A stretch of 64,000 bases of DNA, from assembly GCF_000003605.2 (NCBI RefSeq), contig NW_003139317.1, positions 759,089-823,088 on the forward strand, in the 5' to 3' direction. Positions within the stretch are counted from its first letter, which is position 1, and each line of letters opens with the position of its first letter. The notes beneath the pieces are model-generated. The model saw only the letters and a program-made list of their open reading frames with translations, did not search any database and was not told where the DNA came from. The DNA is from Saccoglossus kowalevskii (taxonomy: Eukaryota; Hemichordata; Enteropneusta; Harrimaniidae). Positions 10,885 through 23,284 of this stretch are shown piece by piece. The position numbers and the translations under genes were made by a program.

Positions 10885-12003
10885 AGAGAACAAGCCATGC
10901 ATGGCACAGTCCCTGTTAGTTATCAAATTTAAGATATATAGTTTTGTTTATAGTAATATAGCTGGAATATAACCATGTCAGGAATATGATTTTTTAACAT
11001 TAAAATGATTGACATTTGTATCTGATCGTCAAACAAGTACTTGTCCATATTGAGAAATATTGCTCTGGAACAGCATTCAAAATCAGCCATGTTGAATACA
11101 CGTATATATATATAACATGATGTATAACGAATATATAAAATTTGAATATAATCAGTCAAAGCATTTAAGAGATATGGCTCTCGAAGCCCAATCATTAAAA
11201 CAAAATGGCCGCGAGACAGCTATTTTGAATCCAATCTGACAAATAAAATGATGTGCATCAGGAACCTGTAATGTCTAATGTATGTACTAAGTTTGAACGA
11301 AATCCATCCATAAATGCCAGAAATGCTTGATATTTGATGATTTTTTAGCACAAAAATGACCACCATTCGGCCATTTTGAATAGGATCGTCAAACCAATAT
11401 ATCTGTCTATCTATGACATGATGTATAATGAATATTTAAAATTTGAACATAATCAGTGGAAGCAAGTCAGACATATGGCACGAGAACCACATTCATTAAA
11501 ACAAAATGGCCGCCAGTCGGTCATTTTGAATCTAATCTGAAAAACAAAATTATTTGCATCAAGGTCCCATAATGTCTAATGTATACACCAAGTTTGAACA
11601 AAATGAGAAATGCTTGATTTTTATGATTTTTCAGCACAAAAATGGCCGCCATTCCGCCATCTTGATTCAGATTGTAAAACAAAATGATGTGCATCAAGGG
11701 CCTATAATGTTTAACGTATATACTAATTTTGAACAAAATCGATCTGTAAACAGCCGAAAAATGCTTGATTTTAATGATTTTTAGCACAAAAATGGCCGCC
11801 ATTCGGCTATCTTGAATCAGACCGTGAACCAAATGGACGTGCATATGTATAATATCATGTATGATGTATGTTTGAAGTTTGATTGTTATTGGTCCAGGCA
11901 TTTCTAAGATACAGGTCCAGACGCACGCACGCACACACGCACGCACGCACACACGGATGTCAAAACATAAGTCCCCGTTTTCGGACTGCGTCTGAACGGG
12001 GAC
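10885..12003. mobile_element. Left-arm-only repeat element with ~190-bp internal repeats
   Basis: Three to four tandem units of about 190 bp share words such as aaaatggccgccattcgg and aatgatgtgcatcaagg. The element ends in an acgcacgc/acacacgc run and the hairpin-like segment ccccgttttcggactgcgtctgaacgggg. The right arm joins flank to flank here without it, so it is an insertion (or a loss in the other arm). It looks like a nonautonomous dispersed element; readings inside it are by-products of the repeat. Confidence 0.7.
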
Positions 12004-12837
12004 TTAAAATAGATAAATGCAAATATTAGATCTTGTAAACTCATCAGTTCGAAATTTTGAAATATGAAGTGCACCCATTTATCTTTACTAACTATTGACT
12101 CAACTCTTTATTTTTATTTCAGTGTTTAAAGAGTTAACATTACTCGATACAGATCACCTCGTTAATATCATAAAAAATGTACAAGTCAGTAATTGGTGTT
12201 GCATTACCTGTGGCATCTGACATGTCAGAGTAACTAAATGTAAGCCATGTAGTACCTGAAATATACATAAATGCTAAATATACATAAATTAATCATAGAT
12301 AAAATACATCAACATCAACATTGTGAACTCATTTATATTACATTACATTTCATTACAATATAATACGTATACATGCGGCGCACATAATAATGTTATTTTT
12401 GCCATGCTTTTTTTCACTGTATTGTCTCTTCAAATATGTACAATGTAAGGCAAACATTCAAGTGATTAATTTTATTTGAATGTAATCATAGGCTATAATC
12501 TCATTTTATCGTATTCATGTAGTCTGTTTTACCTTATACAGGGTGAATCACCAGAAAGGGAATCGGACATTATCAATCCCAGGTGAACCTGGGTAAACGG
12601 TATATAAATATTGTCCATACAATACTGTTATGATTATCCAGACAATACTGTTATGATTATCCAGATCTCTTCTACATCAGTACTAGTAGTATTTTGGTTG
12701 ATGCAATGTTTTTTTAGGAAATAAGTACAAAGTAATATACCTATACACCCTCTAAAATAAACTTATCAATTGCAATGATACGACCGAAGTCGGGGTATTT
12801 TTTTTTCGGACGCCAAGCCAGTGGTGTGTGTAACTGC

Positions 12838-13119
12838 CTACAAACCTGAGCTCTGTCTTGACAGGTGCAAAACTATTTCCAATATTTCCGTCAGATTCAC
12901 ACCTGAAATACTAAAAACGAATGGGGCACAAGAGTCGAAAGTTGGTGGCCTCGTTTCTATTATTGCATAATGTGGCTCGCAACGGTGCCCGATTATAATC
13001 AACGTTTCAGTCAAAACTCCATCGATTATGGCATCCTGCCAGATAAATGATATATTTAGTAAGCTAGTTTTAACAAAATAAACACGATAAAATGATTCAG
13101 CAAACAGCAGCGATTCCAA
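12838..13119 (-). other. Conserved segment with splice-like signals, unknown
   Basis: A 93-codon minus-strand reading. About 60 bases around RCEPHYAIIETRPPTFDSC are almost unchanged in the right arm (about 52,850-52,925), while the flanks differ by about 10%. A 3' splice-like run (tttttagtatttcag) precedes a segment reading VNLTEILEIVLHLSRQSS, open in both arms in one frame and followed by cag|gtttgt or cag|gttagt. In the right arm the longer frame is interrupted. It could be an exon downstream of the anchor frame at 13,323-13,457. Confidence 0.3.
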
Positions 13120-13322
13120 AGTTCAACAACACAGTAAAAAGTAGCAAATATTAACTCCTACCCATCATGCTTTCAGTGAACTCTCCTGAAACACTGTTTA
13201 TTTTTAGTTCAACTAGTTGTAACAAGATCAGTGTCTTCACCTTCCAACTCGTGATGTTCAGTTCAGTTTGGTCAGATGTATTCTCATACATGATAATATA
13301 AGGTAAGTATGTCATCGTTATT

Positions 13323-13457
13323 TCAACGTTTATTGTTAAGCTGCACTTTTACAATGAGCAGGGCCAAAATATACATTAGCTTTACAACTACCAGTAGAAT
13401 TAAGAGTATATGAAACGTGCACCGGTGGAACCGACGCGATGTGACGGGAATTAGCAT
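13323..13457 (-). CDS. 44-codon type II anchor frame, conserved in both arms (left copy)
   Basis: MLIPVTSRRFHRCTFHILLI begins a basic tail followed by a long hydrophobic segment (ILLILLVVVKLMYILALLIV) and a stop. The right copy (52,379-52,513) differs at one base of 135, a synonymous change. Surroundings differ by roughly 3-5% and include an 18-bp indel just upstream. It could be a tiny membrane protein or the anchor exon of a lost Golgi enzyme. No catalytic exon was found on this strand. Confidence 0.45.
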   Translation of the reverse strand: MLIPVTSRRFHRCTFHILLILLVVVKLMYILALLIVKVQLNNKR

Positions 13458-14914
13458 GGTTGAGTTTAAAGGTCTCTCAGTTGAGTCAAAGCTTGGTGCA
13501 TGCAGTACAATGTACATGTTTACTTAAACATAATTTCGTATGCTTTGCCGTAAAGTCGGTGTTATTTATTTGCTTTACTCCCTATATTATCGACTATTAC
13601 AAGTTTACACTTATGTACGTTGAGTCTTACCGTCAGTTCAGTCAGATCTGAGGGATTTTGTTCTAATATTTCGCTACTATATTTGATGTGGACGAGAAAG
13701 GACAGGTTTCCTTGTCTCTGCACGTAATATTCTTGATTAAATAGAATTTGTTAGAGAACGTCTGGTGGCCAGGGGAAAGACTAGCTATATTGTGTAGCTC
13801 GACGATTTGGTTTGACACGAGAACAAAACAGAACAAAACATTTTTACTTTGTTTTGCCTTACGTACTATTTTATCAGCTTCTATGAGTATACAGCGGAAA
13901 TGCAAACCTGTGTTTGTTTAGTTTTGTTCAATAGCAGTATCCGTATGAATATCAATCCAATAATAATTTAATCCTGCATATCTTTCGTATTTGTTTTTCG
14001 TTATGGGTGAATAAAGCATGAAACCATAACTGTGATTCAGCATCCAACACGTTATACTTGCAACTTAGCTAAATGATTTGGTCCCGGACCTGGCATACGA
14101 CCATTATAGATATATCAAACGTAAAATAAAGCTTGTATCATTTCAGTTGACAGATTGATTTAACCTTAATATGTTGTATTCATGTTTGGGGCTACTTCAG
14201 GTACCTCTCACTCATGCGTGCATTTATACACTTGGCACACTGCTATATTATATTATTTATTAGTGGTAAAACAATTATTCGTAATCACTGTAACCATGGC
14301 GTTAATTACCCTCATCAGTGCAAGGATCACATGGTTTCATATTTTGATTGAGGTAATCTGTTGTTCAACAATATTCGCCGGACGATTTTATCAATATCCC
14401 ACTGTACATGGCTGGTGTAGATATAATTCGTGATGGCAGACTGTGATTGAAATTGACGTGTAACAAACATTGTGTTCAGTATTTACAGTAGACAAGTTTT
14501 ACCTGCTGAGCCAATGATGTTAGAAGACGTTTTGTCGTTTTGCAGTATTATACAACAGCCATGCGTGTTATTCGACAAAGTAAAGCGATAGAGATGATAT
14601 CCAGACGAATGGTCTGCGGTAAACTATGACCCAAGCGGTTGAATTCATACTTGCAATGTTATATAATAGATGACGGATCAATAATTCAGAGCTGGAAGAA
14701 AATATAATCAGTCAGAACGCTAGGACTCCTACCATCAAATCTGAACCCAAATGATCACTGTTCGTGTCTGTTTCTTTTACAAGCAGAACGAAATCAAGAC
14801 TTAGTACTCCAAGAGCCCGTGTTCTGGCTCATAGTCAATTTAACGCAAACATTCTTTACTGATAATCCTAAATAATAAATGAATTAACTTACTTCTTTTA
14901 CTCTTACAGTCGAA

Positions 14915-16314
14915 ATGAAAAAAAGAGTGTTACTGTGTCAGACTTTAACCCGGTCAAAGTGCATCTTATTGATTTGTGTTGTTTTAGTCATCGTGTTTCT
15001 GACTGTCTATTACCGAGGTAACCACCATATGATTATTCTACTCTATTCTCTATTCAATACACTGTACGCCCTAAAATGAAAAAAAACACGTACTGTAATG
15101 TCATAGTAATAAATGAGTTGTGCTTTTCAAACAAATTTAAATTGCAGTGAATATTGATTTAAATATTATAAATGTGTACTTACTTCGATGTAATGCCAAA
15201 GACCTTATCCATTGACGCTGATTTAAATGTTTATTTCTGTATGCGTAAATGGCAAATTGTATGCCCATGTTTTTTTTCAGCTCAGGGGAAAGCGCTAATT
15301 GGGTTTTATGATTCTCAGGATTCCATAGTCAGCGTGTTAATAAACAAAATAGGTCTCACGAAAGATACTAAGGTAAGCTGCCTTTCAACAATTTTTTTTG
15401 TTTCTCTGTTTCTCAAAGGTAAAACGACTACGTACATATTTATTGTTAACTTTAGTTGAACTAATTAATGATTAACATTATCAATGTTCTTTACACAGAG
15501 CACTGACTTGATGGAAATCCAGAAAAGGCGTCTTAGACACATCCAGCAAGTATGTGCAGATAAGAAATGGAATACATCAAATTATCATAAACCGAAAAAG
15601 ACGTCAAAATTGATTTTCAATGACAAATATAAATTCCTCTACTGCAGAATTGCCAAAATTGGTACCACTAGTTGGAAACGAATTCTGTTAGTTTTATCAG
15701 GAGTTGTTAATAGTACAATGACAGATTACGGCTTCAGAAAACTTCATGACTACAAGTATTCAACCATGTCTTTGCTCGGGCATAATAAAAATAACTATAC
15801 CTCTTTTTTATTTGTACGCCATCCTTTTCGACGACTATTATCTGCATATAGGGATAAATTTGAAAGACCAATTCCGGCGCCTTATGTAAAAATAGGACAA
15901 CGCATAATTTCTTATTATCGTCCGAATGCTTCTGAATCAGACAAACATAGCGGCACAAATGTTTCGTTTTATGAATTTGTTAGATTTCTGTTGAATGAAA
16001 AACAGCAATCTAATTTTAATGAACACTGGGATTTCCAGCACAAAATCTGTGCGGTATGTGAACGATCTTACGATTTCATTGGTCATTTTGAAAATATTGT
16101 AGAAGAATCAAACTATATACTTCATTCTATTGGAGTTAATAATGTCTTCTTCCCGGAAAATGAATATAATTTCCATGCTACAAACAGCTCTGACGAAAAT
16201 ATTTATTTAAAATATTTCTCCCAAATTCCACCAGAGGAAATTGTTAAGCTATATGAATTATATAGAATGGATTTTGAACTGTTTGGATATTCTTTTCCAA
16301 AGGAACTATTTTAA
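14915..16314 (+). CDS. Carbohydrate sulfotransferase (HNK-1/CHST8-14 type), intact copy
   Basis: Three coding exons, 14915-15017, 15281-15372 and 15499-16314, join in phase (1, then 0) at GT-AG introns to give 336 residues, near the family's usual 340-420. Residues 15-33 form a type II anchor (RSKCILLICVVLVIVFLTV). Exon 3 holds the 5'-phosphosulfate loop (KIGTTSWKR, about 118-126) and the 3'-phosphate loop (FLFVRHPFRRLLSAYRDKF, about 168-186). It also has the family's late motifs NEHWDFQHKIC and DFIGHFENI, and ends LYRMDFELFGYS. Five Asn-X-Ser/Thr sites fit a lumenal enzyme. It should transfer sulfate from PAPS to a sugar in the Golgi; the acceptor is unknown. A ttactcttacag acceptor just before the ATG suggests a spliced 5' UTR. 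The inverted twin at 49,661-51,110 is about 93% identical over exon 3. Confidence 0.88.
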
Positions 16315-16411
16315 GCCATTTGTTAAATGAGTATGTTTATCGTGAATAGACAACAAGAATAACTGGTTAGTACAAGCACTGGGTTGCAATATCTTGATTT
16401 GACATTTGACA

Positions 16412-16417
16412 AATAAA
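16412..16417 (+). terminator. Poly(A) signal of the left sulfotransferase
   Basis: AATAAA 98 bases after the stop codon. The same signal is kept in the right copy. Confidence 0.6.
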
Positions 16418-16449
16418 ATATTTGGTAATGGTAACAAGCTTAATATTTG

Positions 16450-19400
16450 TCATTTCATATTAATTGGAAATGTATTTCTCGAACACAGTCCACGATCAGG
16501 CCTTGTATCAAACATTATGTGGGACAGTATGAGGTTTTGTATTAAATATTCATGATCTTTCTATTATAACACTTGAGTGAGCCAGCAAATCGTCATGTGT
16601 CTTACCCTTAACATTGGATTGTTTGCATTCAAATCTCCATCTGTAACACATTGATGTGAAATGTAGTTGTTAGCAAGGGTATTGTTTGAGAGTGTTTTTG
16701 CGTCAAGGCACGCGATCTGACTGCTATATGTAATTTAATATAAATTGAAAAGACATTAGCTTTAGTCTTTTATAGGTAAATCAGATGATTTTATTACACC
16801 TTTTCGATAAAAGTCAATATTTTTCAACTTTAGTTTCACATGAAATATGGAAGGGTGTATGGTTGTAATAAAATGTTAACTAATGAAATGTAGAAATAAA
16901 AATAGGGATTTGACGGCATATTGGGTTATTAGAAAGTTTCAAAAATGCGCAGAAATTAGTACTTCAGAGGCTACAACTTGTGTGAAATAATGTACTTGCA
17001 AAACTACGAAGCGCATCATCAATTATTCGTATGATTTATTAATTATTTTGGTGAAAATGGCGACTTGACTCTTTTTCCCAACAGCTCCAGAATGATCCGA
17101 GGCCACTTATAATTGGCTGCGTTAATTTAATTTTGAAGTCCCCATCAACAAATCATTTGTTTTATTTCCACAAGGTTTATCACTGATTCTCCAGAAGCCA
17201 GATTCACAAGCAAGCTGCTTTGAAGTTTGAGGTGAGGAATTATGATTAAGTATTAAACAGCTACTGTCGCTGATAGGCTACTCGCGCTGTCAGTCATTTT
17301 GCCGGTTTTAAAAACTGATAATACAAACTTGTATTTTAAATCTTCCTAATTCAAATAACTGTATATTAAGTAGATGTAAAGAGGTGGACATAATTTGCAT
17401 TTATTTACCAAACATGAACTATTAGATGGTTTATTTCAGATATAATCGGACTATTGCCACGCACGGGTGCTCCAGGTCATTGTAATTGACTACTTATTCA
17501 TGTGGGTTAGAGTACTAATCTGTTCGTATATTTACCTATAATTCATATTGGTACACAATGTCATTTAAACTTACTGTACAAACGTCACGACAATCTCGTG
17601 TTGGCAGATATTTCACCAACTTAAGGCTGTACATATATTAGCCTAGTTTGAATTGCCAATACATCACATTTATTTAAGGATATATGCAGTCGTCAATTTA
17701 AATTGGCGATACCACAACACAGTCCCTACATGATAGAACATGTAAGAATTCGACGTCCATAAATGGGGAATGTGACCTATGAACCCCAAATCAAACAAAT
17801 CAATCAATTGTACAATCAGTGGCATAGGGACTATCCATTCCGCAAATAAGAACGTTGGTGGCCACCTAAATTGTCATGTCATATTGAATTTCTCAAGATG
17901 ATAACATTGAACAAGCGTGGGTTTTTATTTGCAAATAGTCTTCAGACAACAATTTTTCAAAAAACAACTTAGAATTCTCAAACACCGACCAGTCGAAACC
18001 AATAAAGAAAAGTATGCCAATTTACAAAATACTAAAACATTGCATATTTCAAACAAAAGCATATTCATTCAAATTACTGACCTCCTTCTTCCTATACACA
18101 CTGAATATCTCATAGAGTTTTCTTAAACTTCCTATGTATGTCTGTAATATATCACGGACTTTTACAGATAGGGAAATTCAGTGCAATATTGAAGCCATCG
18201 GCCAAGATACGTGACTTACTTATATCTCAAGCACTTTTACAGATAGGGCACACAACTAGTGCGATATTGAAGCCATTAAGAAGTTTTTGCCTTGTGTTAT
18301 CGCGGGTATAAAAACCTTTAAAGTTGATTCGTAATAGTTTAACCGTCGTTAAAATATATTCATAATAATTATAATGTCAATCATTCAAGGTTTGAATTGG
18401 GGTGACAGTTTTGTGCATCGTTGAAATGGAGATGTAGTCAACCACAATACAAGGTTTGCATTTTGAAACGTTCATACACGTAATCCAGTTAACAATTAAC
18501 AAAAAACTTCTAGCTTTCACGCAACTATACACATTTTTTTCTTGGTTGCTGTGAGACCAAAAGATGAAATTATGTGAGAATATGATTGAAGTTTGATATG
18601 GCATTAAAATGAAGAATTTCTGATAGGTTTAAAATAATTGCTTGCAGAAATAATACTAAATAAGATGTAATTTTGATTGTTGTTACGATTTGCAACTCCT
18701 ATTATTAAAGTGTTTGAAGGAGATAAAAATACGCTATAGTTATCCACAATACCAGTAGTACCAGTAACTGGCTGAGCTTGTCGTTATATTCAACCTCAAA
18801 CGTGTATCTTTAGCAGCAGTGTAGTATATTTTCAGTGTAGTAATTCTGCTTATATCTCAAATTCACGCGGTTCAATTAGGTCCAAACTTAGTTCACATAC
18901 AATTGTTTCTTAGCAAAAAAAAATATGTGTGTCACAATTCAATTTAAGATGGTCGTTTGGTACCCAAAAATATTTTTGGCTCACACGTTATAGTCCCGCA
19001 GGCTGGTTAGATTAGAAGATGGTCGACTGACACAATCTTCAATTATTTTTGCTCAATTCTGCTTATATCTCAAATTAATATTGATATATTGGTTCAAACA
19101 TGGTACACAGGTGTTGTGTTCCAGCACAACAATGGAATTTTGCCAACAAAAGACGGTATACTGGCAGCCATTCAAATGCACGTTTTGAACATGTTTAGAA
19201 TGTGTTGTTTTAAACATGGTATGATTGTTTGATATGTTTAAATTTGTGTCGGACGATGTTCGCCAATTGGACCTGCAATGCACAATGACAACCCCTGCTT
19301 TAAAACTGGTATCATGAAAGTCGTTGCATCACTGCATGGTGCTTTATATCGACAGTTCTGTTGGTGGACTATATTTCAACAGTCGATGTCTGCTCTAGCA

Positions 19401-21000
19401 GGTATATAGTTTGAATTTAGGTTAATGTATCATCATTGACAGATTTTTTCGCAAAAATATGTTGCAAACTACGTGGTTATGAAAAAACACTGAAATCGTT
19501 AAATGTATCTGATCCTCAGTCCTAAAAGAAATCACATACATACATCAAGTGCTTTTCTTAAAATTCTGTTGTATGTTGCCCTCTATGACCATTCTGTGCA
19601 AATTTGTTTTCATCTTGCGGGTCATGCCTATGAGTTATAAGGAATTTAAAATAGTTTCTCCTCTGATAAAGTGTATCAGAGGGTATTGGTTTGATGTACA
19701 TGTATAATGGCTTGATATAATGTGAGGGTTGACTGTGTTGTAATATCAAGAGAAGGCTGCTTTTATTACTTTTCACTTTATGATGAATCTTGGCGAATTG
19801 GTACATTTTGGCTGATAGTGTGTATCAAAATATTGTGGCCTCCTATGTAAAGATGCATTGTTGTTCCCAATATTAGTTTTTGCTGCGAGAGTGAAAGCTT
19901 ACACAAAATTTCCAAACAGTGCTTGTTTGCATGTATCGAACTAAGTACTATATATATTTCTATAATGTTTAGGGCCTGTATCCTAGAAATCAGTCCTGTA
20001 TTTTGTTTTTACTGGACTTAAATGAGATAATTTTGTTCGTGACTGTTATTTTTGCTCGCTTTTCTCAATGCCAAATCTTAGATATTTGTGCTGTTCTATG
20101 TTTAAATTGGAACATGGTAATTTGGTGATTTCAAGTTCAACAGGCTGGTATGTTTTATAACACTATTTGTTTACATGAGTCATCTGACAATCTGGAGACA
20201 TTGACCTGCATATGTGACACATGATATAGACAAATTATTGCCACTCTTCCATCGTGTATGAATACATATCAATATCATTTTGGTATGTTATTGTCCAGCT
20301 TGGCTTTGATAATATTAATTTATATTATGATTAAATTAGAATTGATTCAAATCTCAAATAAATCCTTAACTGTCAGAGCCAAATCAATCAATGGCATGGA
20401 TTGGCGACAGTTTTCAAGAATACAGGGATTAATTTATGAATACATGAAAAAGTATTATGTTTACAACCTCCTGCATCACGCATACATAAGTGGAGGTGAT
20501 TCAAATCTCAAATATAATACGTAACTGTCAGAGTCAATTTAATTAAACAATAGAGCATGTATTTATCCAATTACAGTTAAGTGACATTAAATGTTACATA
20601 TACTTTATTATATACTCCACTCAGATGTATTTAAATGCACAACTACAGGCACAACTACAGAAATACAGAACTTTACATTATTTACCACATTCTGGAGACC
20701 ACTGCACTATTTCCCTTCTGCCTAAGTACAATATATACAAATGTAAAGAATAACATTCTAGATGAAATGTTGCAAATATACCTTCAAAGTTATTGTCATG
20801 TTTATTTTTAGGTCAAGTGCTTTCCTTTTTAGCCAGTGTTAGCTGAAATTAGTTGATGGCCAAGCTAGATTGACGAAGTTTAGATGAAAATAGTTTGAAG
20901 ATATATTATATTTTAATACTTTTCTTAATGCACTCTATGTCACAATGTAATATTTAATAAAAACACACAGAATATAACATTTTGAGTTTGTGTTAAAATA
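16450..21000. other. Intergenic arm sequence, no recognised gene
   Basis: Aligned, with indels, to about 42,300-49,550 of the right arm. The right arm here additionally has the glycosyltransferase anchor exon (48,261-48,401), a dispersed element (46,213-47,575) and the N gap. I see no exon with splice and conservation support. A hydrophobic reading at 20,258-20,524 is treated under rejected items. Confidence 0.5.
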
Positions 21001-21019
21001 GATGTTGTCTTCTGGGGCT

Positions 21020-21845
21020 ATTTCTTGTGTCTCAGGCGTGGGATCCCTGCAACGTGTCACTGTTGAGACGTAATGTAACTGGTGATTCTACCAAACAAAG
21101 ATCACTCTATGGTAACTTGAAACCACATGATAAAAAGGTAGTTCCAAATATTGCACATTTTATTTGATTTACCTGTCATACATTTCGTTTTGAGAACCTG
21201 ATTAGTATACTGAGCGTTCACATAAGTATGCAATCTGAGTGTATTCTCTTTTACACTGATTGTGAGCCAGATAACAAATGGTGGTTTCAAGCCAAACAGC
21301 TGACACCAGTTTTAAAAATCATCAACAGAACTGCGCCAACAACTGTTTTTAATCAAACTCTTAATCCAAATTGCCAAGCTTCAGATATTGATAGAAAGGG
21401 GAGGTGTATACTTTGATGCTGATGTTATTGTGCTTCGATATTATGACTATGTCGCTGCAAAGGATAAAAACGACGCTCTCATTTTTGCTGAAAAATAATC
21501 TCGGTCTTTAAGATATTTTTATAACTCTTACCAAGACTATGTTAAGAACTGCTGGGGATGTAGTTATGTTTTAAAGCAAAACAAATTTTAGCAAAATGTC
21601 ATTGGGATCTATTGCACATTGAACCAACCAGTCTGAATGAACCTCCCCTGAACAAATGGCAGCAAATACTCCTCGAAAAATACAAATGGCAAGATGAACA
21701 GTTTTCTATTCATGTATATTTTCGAACATATTGGAGTAGAACTCTACATTACGACTTCACAGCAGAAAATATAAGGTACCTTAACACTGGTTTTGGAGAA
21801 ATGTGCCGATACATTTACTATGGATCACCCACCTTGATTCATTAA
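21020..21845 (+). pseudogene. Glycosyltransferase catalytic exon, degraded left copy
   Basis: Clear homolog of the intact exon at 41,207-42,136: it keeps TDCEPDNKWWFQAKQL, a DAD form of the DXD motif and the C-terminal FTAENIRYLNTGFGEMCRY. It is dead by several ordinary lesions. A deletion removes the acceptor and the first part of the exon (sequence jumps near 21,040). A TGG-to-TGA change gives HFI-stop in the substrate-binding strand near 21,166. Deletions after LNP and between the DXD region and the RYD words shift frame, and a stop follows AEK near 21,497. The anchor exon seen in the right arm is absent from the left arm. Loss probably followed the duplication. Confidence 0.85.
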
Positions 21846-21859
21846 TGCTAACAATAACC

Positions 21860-23284
21860 AAAAACGCTCCTCCGATGTTTATACTTTCATATATTTTTTT
21901 TTCACAACGATTATAGATCTGCTTTCACATGTTTTGATAAATAATATGAAACCACATCATCGAACATTTCGACATTGTGCAACTATGTATAACTTATAAT
22001 ATGCAGATGGTTGTAAAATACGAAATCATGTGTAGTTCAATTACACGGCCGTTTTAGTTTGCAATAGATTTGTCTTGAAATAATTACGAACGCCAAATTC
22101 TCAATCAAACTATTAACCACAGAAAAACACTTCAGTTCAGCAACAACAGTACCAACCCGTTTCCCATATTTGATAGTTGAAATTAATTAGGTTAAGTTAT
22201 GACATATTGCACCAGTATTATTAAACATCCAATTAACTCAATAAAAAACTTTTTGTTACATTTTCTCATAGATTAACGGCGATATACACTCCCTGACCAC
22301 AAACCACGCTGTTTCCCACATTCGTTTTATACACCGTCTTGCATATAGTTAAATTCGCTCGTTCTTTTGTCATCTATGCTTCATTTGGTGTCAATACTTT
22401 TCATCACCATATCAGTAGGTATTATGTATAGAAAGGCGAATGAAATGCCAGATGTCAATGATGATACAGGACTTGTTGTTCACACTGTTAAAGTGATAGA
22501 GACTGTGTATTGGTCGAATTCTCTATTGAGTATATATATAATATATATATTTTGAAGATAAATGAAATATTACAGTAGCTGAGCCAGGTTATATCAACGT
22601 CACATGTGTATTTGTTATTGGATGTGGGATCAGGTTCAAGGTCAAATAAAAAACAATATTATCAGGGTCAGCATGGGGTTACTAGCCTCAACAGAAATTG
22701 CTAATTTAAGATTCTACACCTTGGAAAATCGAACATGGTCACCCGGAGTCAAAAATAACCAAACATGTTACCGTTTTTAAGTTGACATCACCATAGTTTT
22801 CAATTGTATCCAAAAACTTTCGTTTATATTGAGAAATATTTTATTTCCCTAATATAATGTGGAAGGTTTACAAAACAAGGTACACTGAAAGAAAAAGACT
22901 GGTAAGATAACAATACAAAAAACGGATGTAACACTATGAAAATACATTCAATAATACATATGTATTACTGGTAATTATATTAAATTTAACCAATTATCAT
23001 GTTTATAATTTTTTACGTTTGTCAAGTTTATTTTGCCTGTTTGCGATGTACTCTTCCATACGTCGTGTTTGCTGGATTAATAATTGAAATAATTGAAAGG
23101 AAGGTTTGCTATATTGCATTTTACACTGATAGAATTATTGTTTTCAGGAATAATAAGATGGTCTAACATTTTTGAGAAATCTGGGGAGCCCAGTATTACT
23201 TGTTGGAGAGACACTACAGATTTATCACTTAAACGGAAATTATATAAACGATAAATATACATAAATAACGATATAGTTAGCTAA
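21860..23284. other. Spacer sequence without recognised features
   Basis: AT-rich, not shared with the right arm. A short Met-led hydrophobic reading near 22,378-22,420 (MLHLVSILFITIS) is followed by a possible donor (AG|GTATTA), but nothing else supports it. Confidence 0.4.

Larger units (their letters stand above)
4195..21855. repeat. Left arm of a large inverted duplication
   Basis: This arm matches 41,200-59,270 in reverse complement with conserved order: third-sulfotransferase exons 1-2, 25-bp minisatellite, anchor-like exons, His-rich repeat, sulfotransferase, glycosyltransferase. By-eye samples give about 3-5% differences near 13.2-13.5 kb and about 10% elsewhere, with many large indels. 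The outer end falls in intron 2 of the third sulfotransferase; the inner end falls just after the glycosyltransferase stop. Confidence 0.9.

Noticed and set aside
11521-11952. 143-codon minus-strand frame
   Set aside because: Produced by the tandem units of the left-arm-only element; repeats of the same residues track the DNA repeat.
14182-14433. 83-codon hydrophobic frame upstream of the left sulfotransferase
   Set aside because: The mirror region at 51,571-51,777 is homologous but reads differently after indels; there are no splice signals and no constraint.
20258-20524. 88-codon frame with a hydrophobic N-terminal segment, mirrored at 42,685-42,951, as first exon of the glycosyltransferase
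   Set aside because: About 17 of 88 residues differ between arms, which is no better than noncoding divergence, and no convincing donor was found. It lies within the proposed intron, and the exon at 48,261-48,401 fits phase better.
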